Below, one piece after another: positions 4,426 to 5,534 of a DNA stretch of 5,534 nt; within the stretch, counting starts at the first letter, position 1; the number at the start of each line of letters is the position of its first letter. The notes under the pieces are model-generated. The model was not told the DNA's origin. It saw only the letters and a program-made list of their open reading frames with translations, and made no database searches. The DNA is from Verrucomicrobia bacterium GWC2_42_7 (GTDB lineage Bacteria > Verrucomicrobiota > Verrucomicrobiia > Opitutales > GWC2-42-7-A), in contig MIDO01000061.1 of assembly GCA_001831055.1 (NCBI GenBank), positions 1 to 5,534 on the forward strand. The letters run 5' to 3'. A program made the position numbers and the translations under genes.

Positions 4426-5534
4426 CGTATTGACTGTTACCGAATTTACTTCACGGATAAAGTTGTTATTAGAGGAAAACGTCCCAACTTGTTGGATTCG
4501 GGGAGAGGTCTCGAATTACAAGAAACAGAGCAGTGGTCATTTGTATTTTACATTAAAAGACCAGGGAAGCCAATTGCCTGTTGCTGTATTTCGCAATGAC
4601 GCGCTAAAGATGAATTTTGAACTAAGAGACGGCCTACAAGTCGTTGTCTGCGGCGAGATTAGCGTTTATGAGCCACGCGGTGCTTACCAGTTCATAGGGA
4701 AGTTGTTGTTACAGGATGGATTGGGCAAGTTACAGATTGAATTTGAAAGACTTAAGAAGAAATTATGGGAAGAAGGATTATTTGACCCCGCTAAAAAGAA
4801 ACAGATCCCTCCCCTTCCCAAAACCATAGGTTTTATAACGTCACCTACAGGGGCCGCTATCCATGATTTTATCAGCATATTAAGACGGCGTCAATGGAAA
4901 GGCCGACTGATCGTATTGCCAGCACAAGTACAAGGAAAGGAAGCTCCGGGTGAATTGATTCGTCAATTGAAGAGAGCTCAGCAATTGGGCTGGTTTGATT
5001 TGCTGGTTATTGGTCGAGGAGGCGGCAGCATAGAAGACTTGTGGGCGTTCAACGATGAGCTCCTGGCTCGTGAGATCGCAGCAAGCAAATTACCCATCAT
5101 TTCCGCTGTGGGACACGAAATCGACTTCACCTTATCAGACTTTGCAGCGGATTTGAGAGCAGAAACCCCATCGGCCGCGGCGGAACACGTCTCTAGTCGA
5201 TATTTGGACTGCATTAATCGGCTTGATTTAGCCTGCGATAACTTCGTCAACTTAGTTAAGCAACAAATACAAAACAACAAAGCGACACTCAATTTAATGG
5301 TTAGCAAGCTGCAGAGTTTGTCGCCAAAAAACCGGTTGCAATACCTAAGCTTAAAGACAGACGAATGTGAACGACGGCTAATAGGAGCGACAGACTCCAC
5401 GTTATTAGCGAGCAAAAATCATCTCCATCGCATTGAGCTACAATTTAAACAACAGTCTCCAAAATCAATCATCGAAAGTAAAAAAATTTCGTTTGGGCAC
5501 TTGCTTGGAAAACTAAACTACTTTCGCAATCGTC
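4382..5534 (+). CDS. xseA: Exonuclease VII large subunit, 3' end outside window
   Basis: The frame is open from ATG 4382 to the window end (384 residues). The E. coli protein has 456, so roughly 20-70 residues are missing. An OB-fold nucleic-acid-binding domain spans about residues 16-115 (VLTVTEF, WIRGEVSNY, SGHLYFTLKD). The catalytic domain follows, with IGFITSPTGAAIHD (149-162), VIGRGGGSIEDLWAFN (209-224), ISAVGHEIDFTLSDFAADLRAETPS (positions 240-264, with His245 and Asp248) and then a coiled, Gln/Lys-rich region from about 270. With the small subunit XseB it digests single-stranded DNA to short oligonucleotides from both ends in the cytoplasm and serves in repair. xseB is often next and may lie just downstream. 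The start lies inside the VTT gene, 44 bases before its stop, with no clear Shine-Dalgarno; it leaves a normal 16-residue lead before the conserved LTVTEF, so it is likely correct. Confidence 0.95.
   Translation, partial: MAKVETSTLFPENNDVLTVTEFTSRIKLLLEENVPTCWIRGEVSNYKKQSSGHLYFTLKDQGSQLPVAVFRNDALKMNFELRDGLQVVVCGEISVYEPRGAYQFIGKLLLQDGLGKLQIEFERLKKKLWEEGLFDPAKKKQIPPLPKTIGFITSPTGAAIHDFISILRRRQWKGRLIVLPAQVQGKEAPGELIRQLKRAQQLGWFDLLVIGRGGGSIEDLWAFNDELLAREIAASKLPIISAVGHEIDFTLSDFAADLRAETPSAAAEHVSSRYLDCINRLDLACDNFVNLVKQQIQNNKATLNLMVSKLQSLSPKNRLQYLSLKTDECERRLIGATDSTLLASKNHLHRIELQFKQQSPKSIIESKKISFGHLLGKLNYFRNR

Noticed and set aside
4684..5415. Two minus-strand open frames opposite xseA
   Set aside because: They are antisense to well-conserved exonuclease VII sequence; chance frames.

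Overview
The window is AT-rich bacterial DNA with six recognisable protein genes and an unusual amount of intergenic palindrome. No rRNA, tRNA, integrase, transposase or CRISPR array is visible. The gene styles (a small RsbW-like HATPase, an adenosine-deaminase-family protein, a VTT-domain membrane protein, exonuclease VII) fit many Gram-negative chromosomes. My guess is a verrucomicrobial-type or related PVC bacterium, but this rests on general resemblance only and is weak. Base composition and codon use look uniform enough for one genome.

Layout: (1) 1-345, + strand, is the 3' end of an RsbW/SpoIIAB-like ATP-binding regulator cut by the window edge. (2) 346-815 has no gene. It holds a roughly 335-bp repeat element (358-692) bounded by related inverted repeats and carrying three strong hairpins, followed by a candidate promoter. 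(3) 816-1272 holds a small helix-turn-helix protein whose frame is open only from 898 and has no usable start before the HTH. Its N-terminus must come from another frame, probably through a +1 shift, or the gene is broken. (4) 1318-1376 is another large hairpin. (5) 1479-1817 encodes a small, very basic protein with a signal peptide. (6) 1847-2028 is a second, MITE-like repeat element. (7) 2065-3102, - strand, is a complete adenosine-deaminase-family hydrolase. (8) 3103-3717 is a palindrome-rich gap with at best a doubtful 64-residue frame on the - strand. (9) 3718-4425 (VTT membrane protein) and 4382-5534 (xseA, cut by the window end) overlap on the + strand and look like one transcription unit.

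The genes do not form one pathway: partner-switch regulation, DNA binding, secretion, purine-type deamination, membrane transport or lipid handling, and DNA repair sit side by side. What unites the window is the intergenic repeat family. Palindromes built around AGGTGCGGAAACC/GGTTTCCGC, or the variant GGGAAACCGCTTTTGG, occur in four separate gaps. In several copies a second hairpin with a GCGC-rich base follows a conserved TTTCCAAA spacer. Two copies (358-692 and 1847-2028) share exact 13-mer and 15-mer blocks and have inverted ends, which suggests non-autonomous mobile elements or a large REP/MITE-type family. That family and the frame-shifted HTH gene are the most unusual things here.
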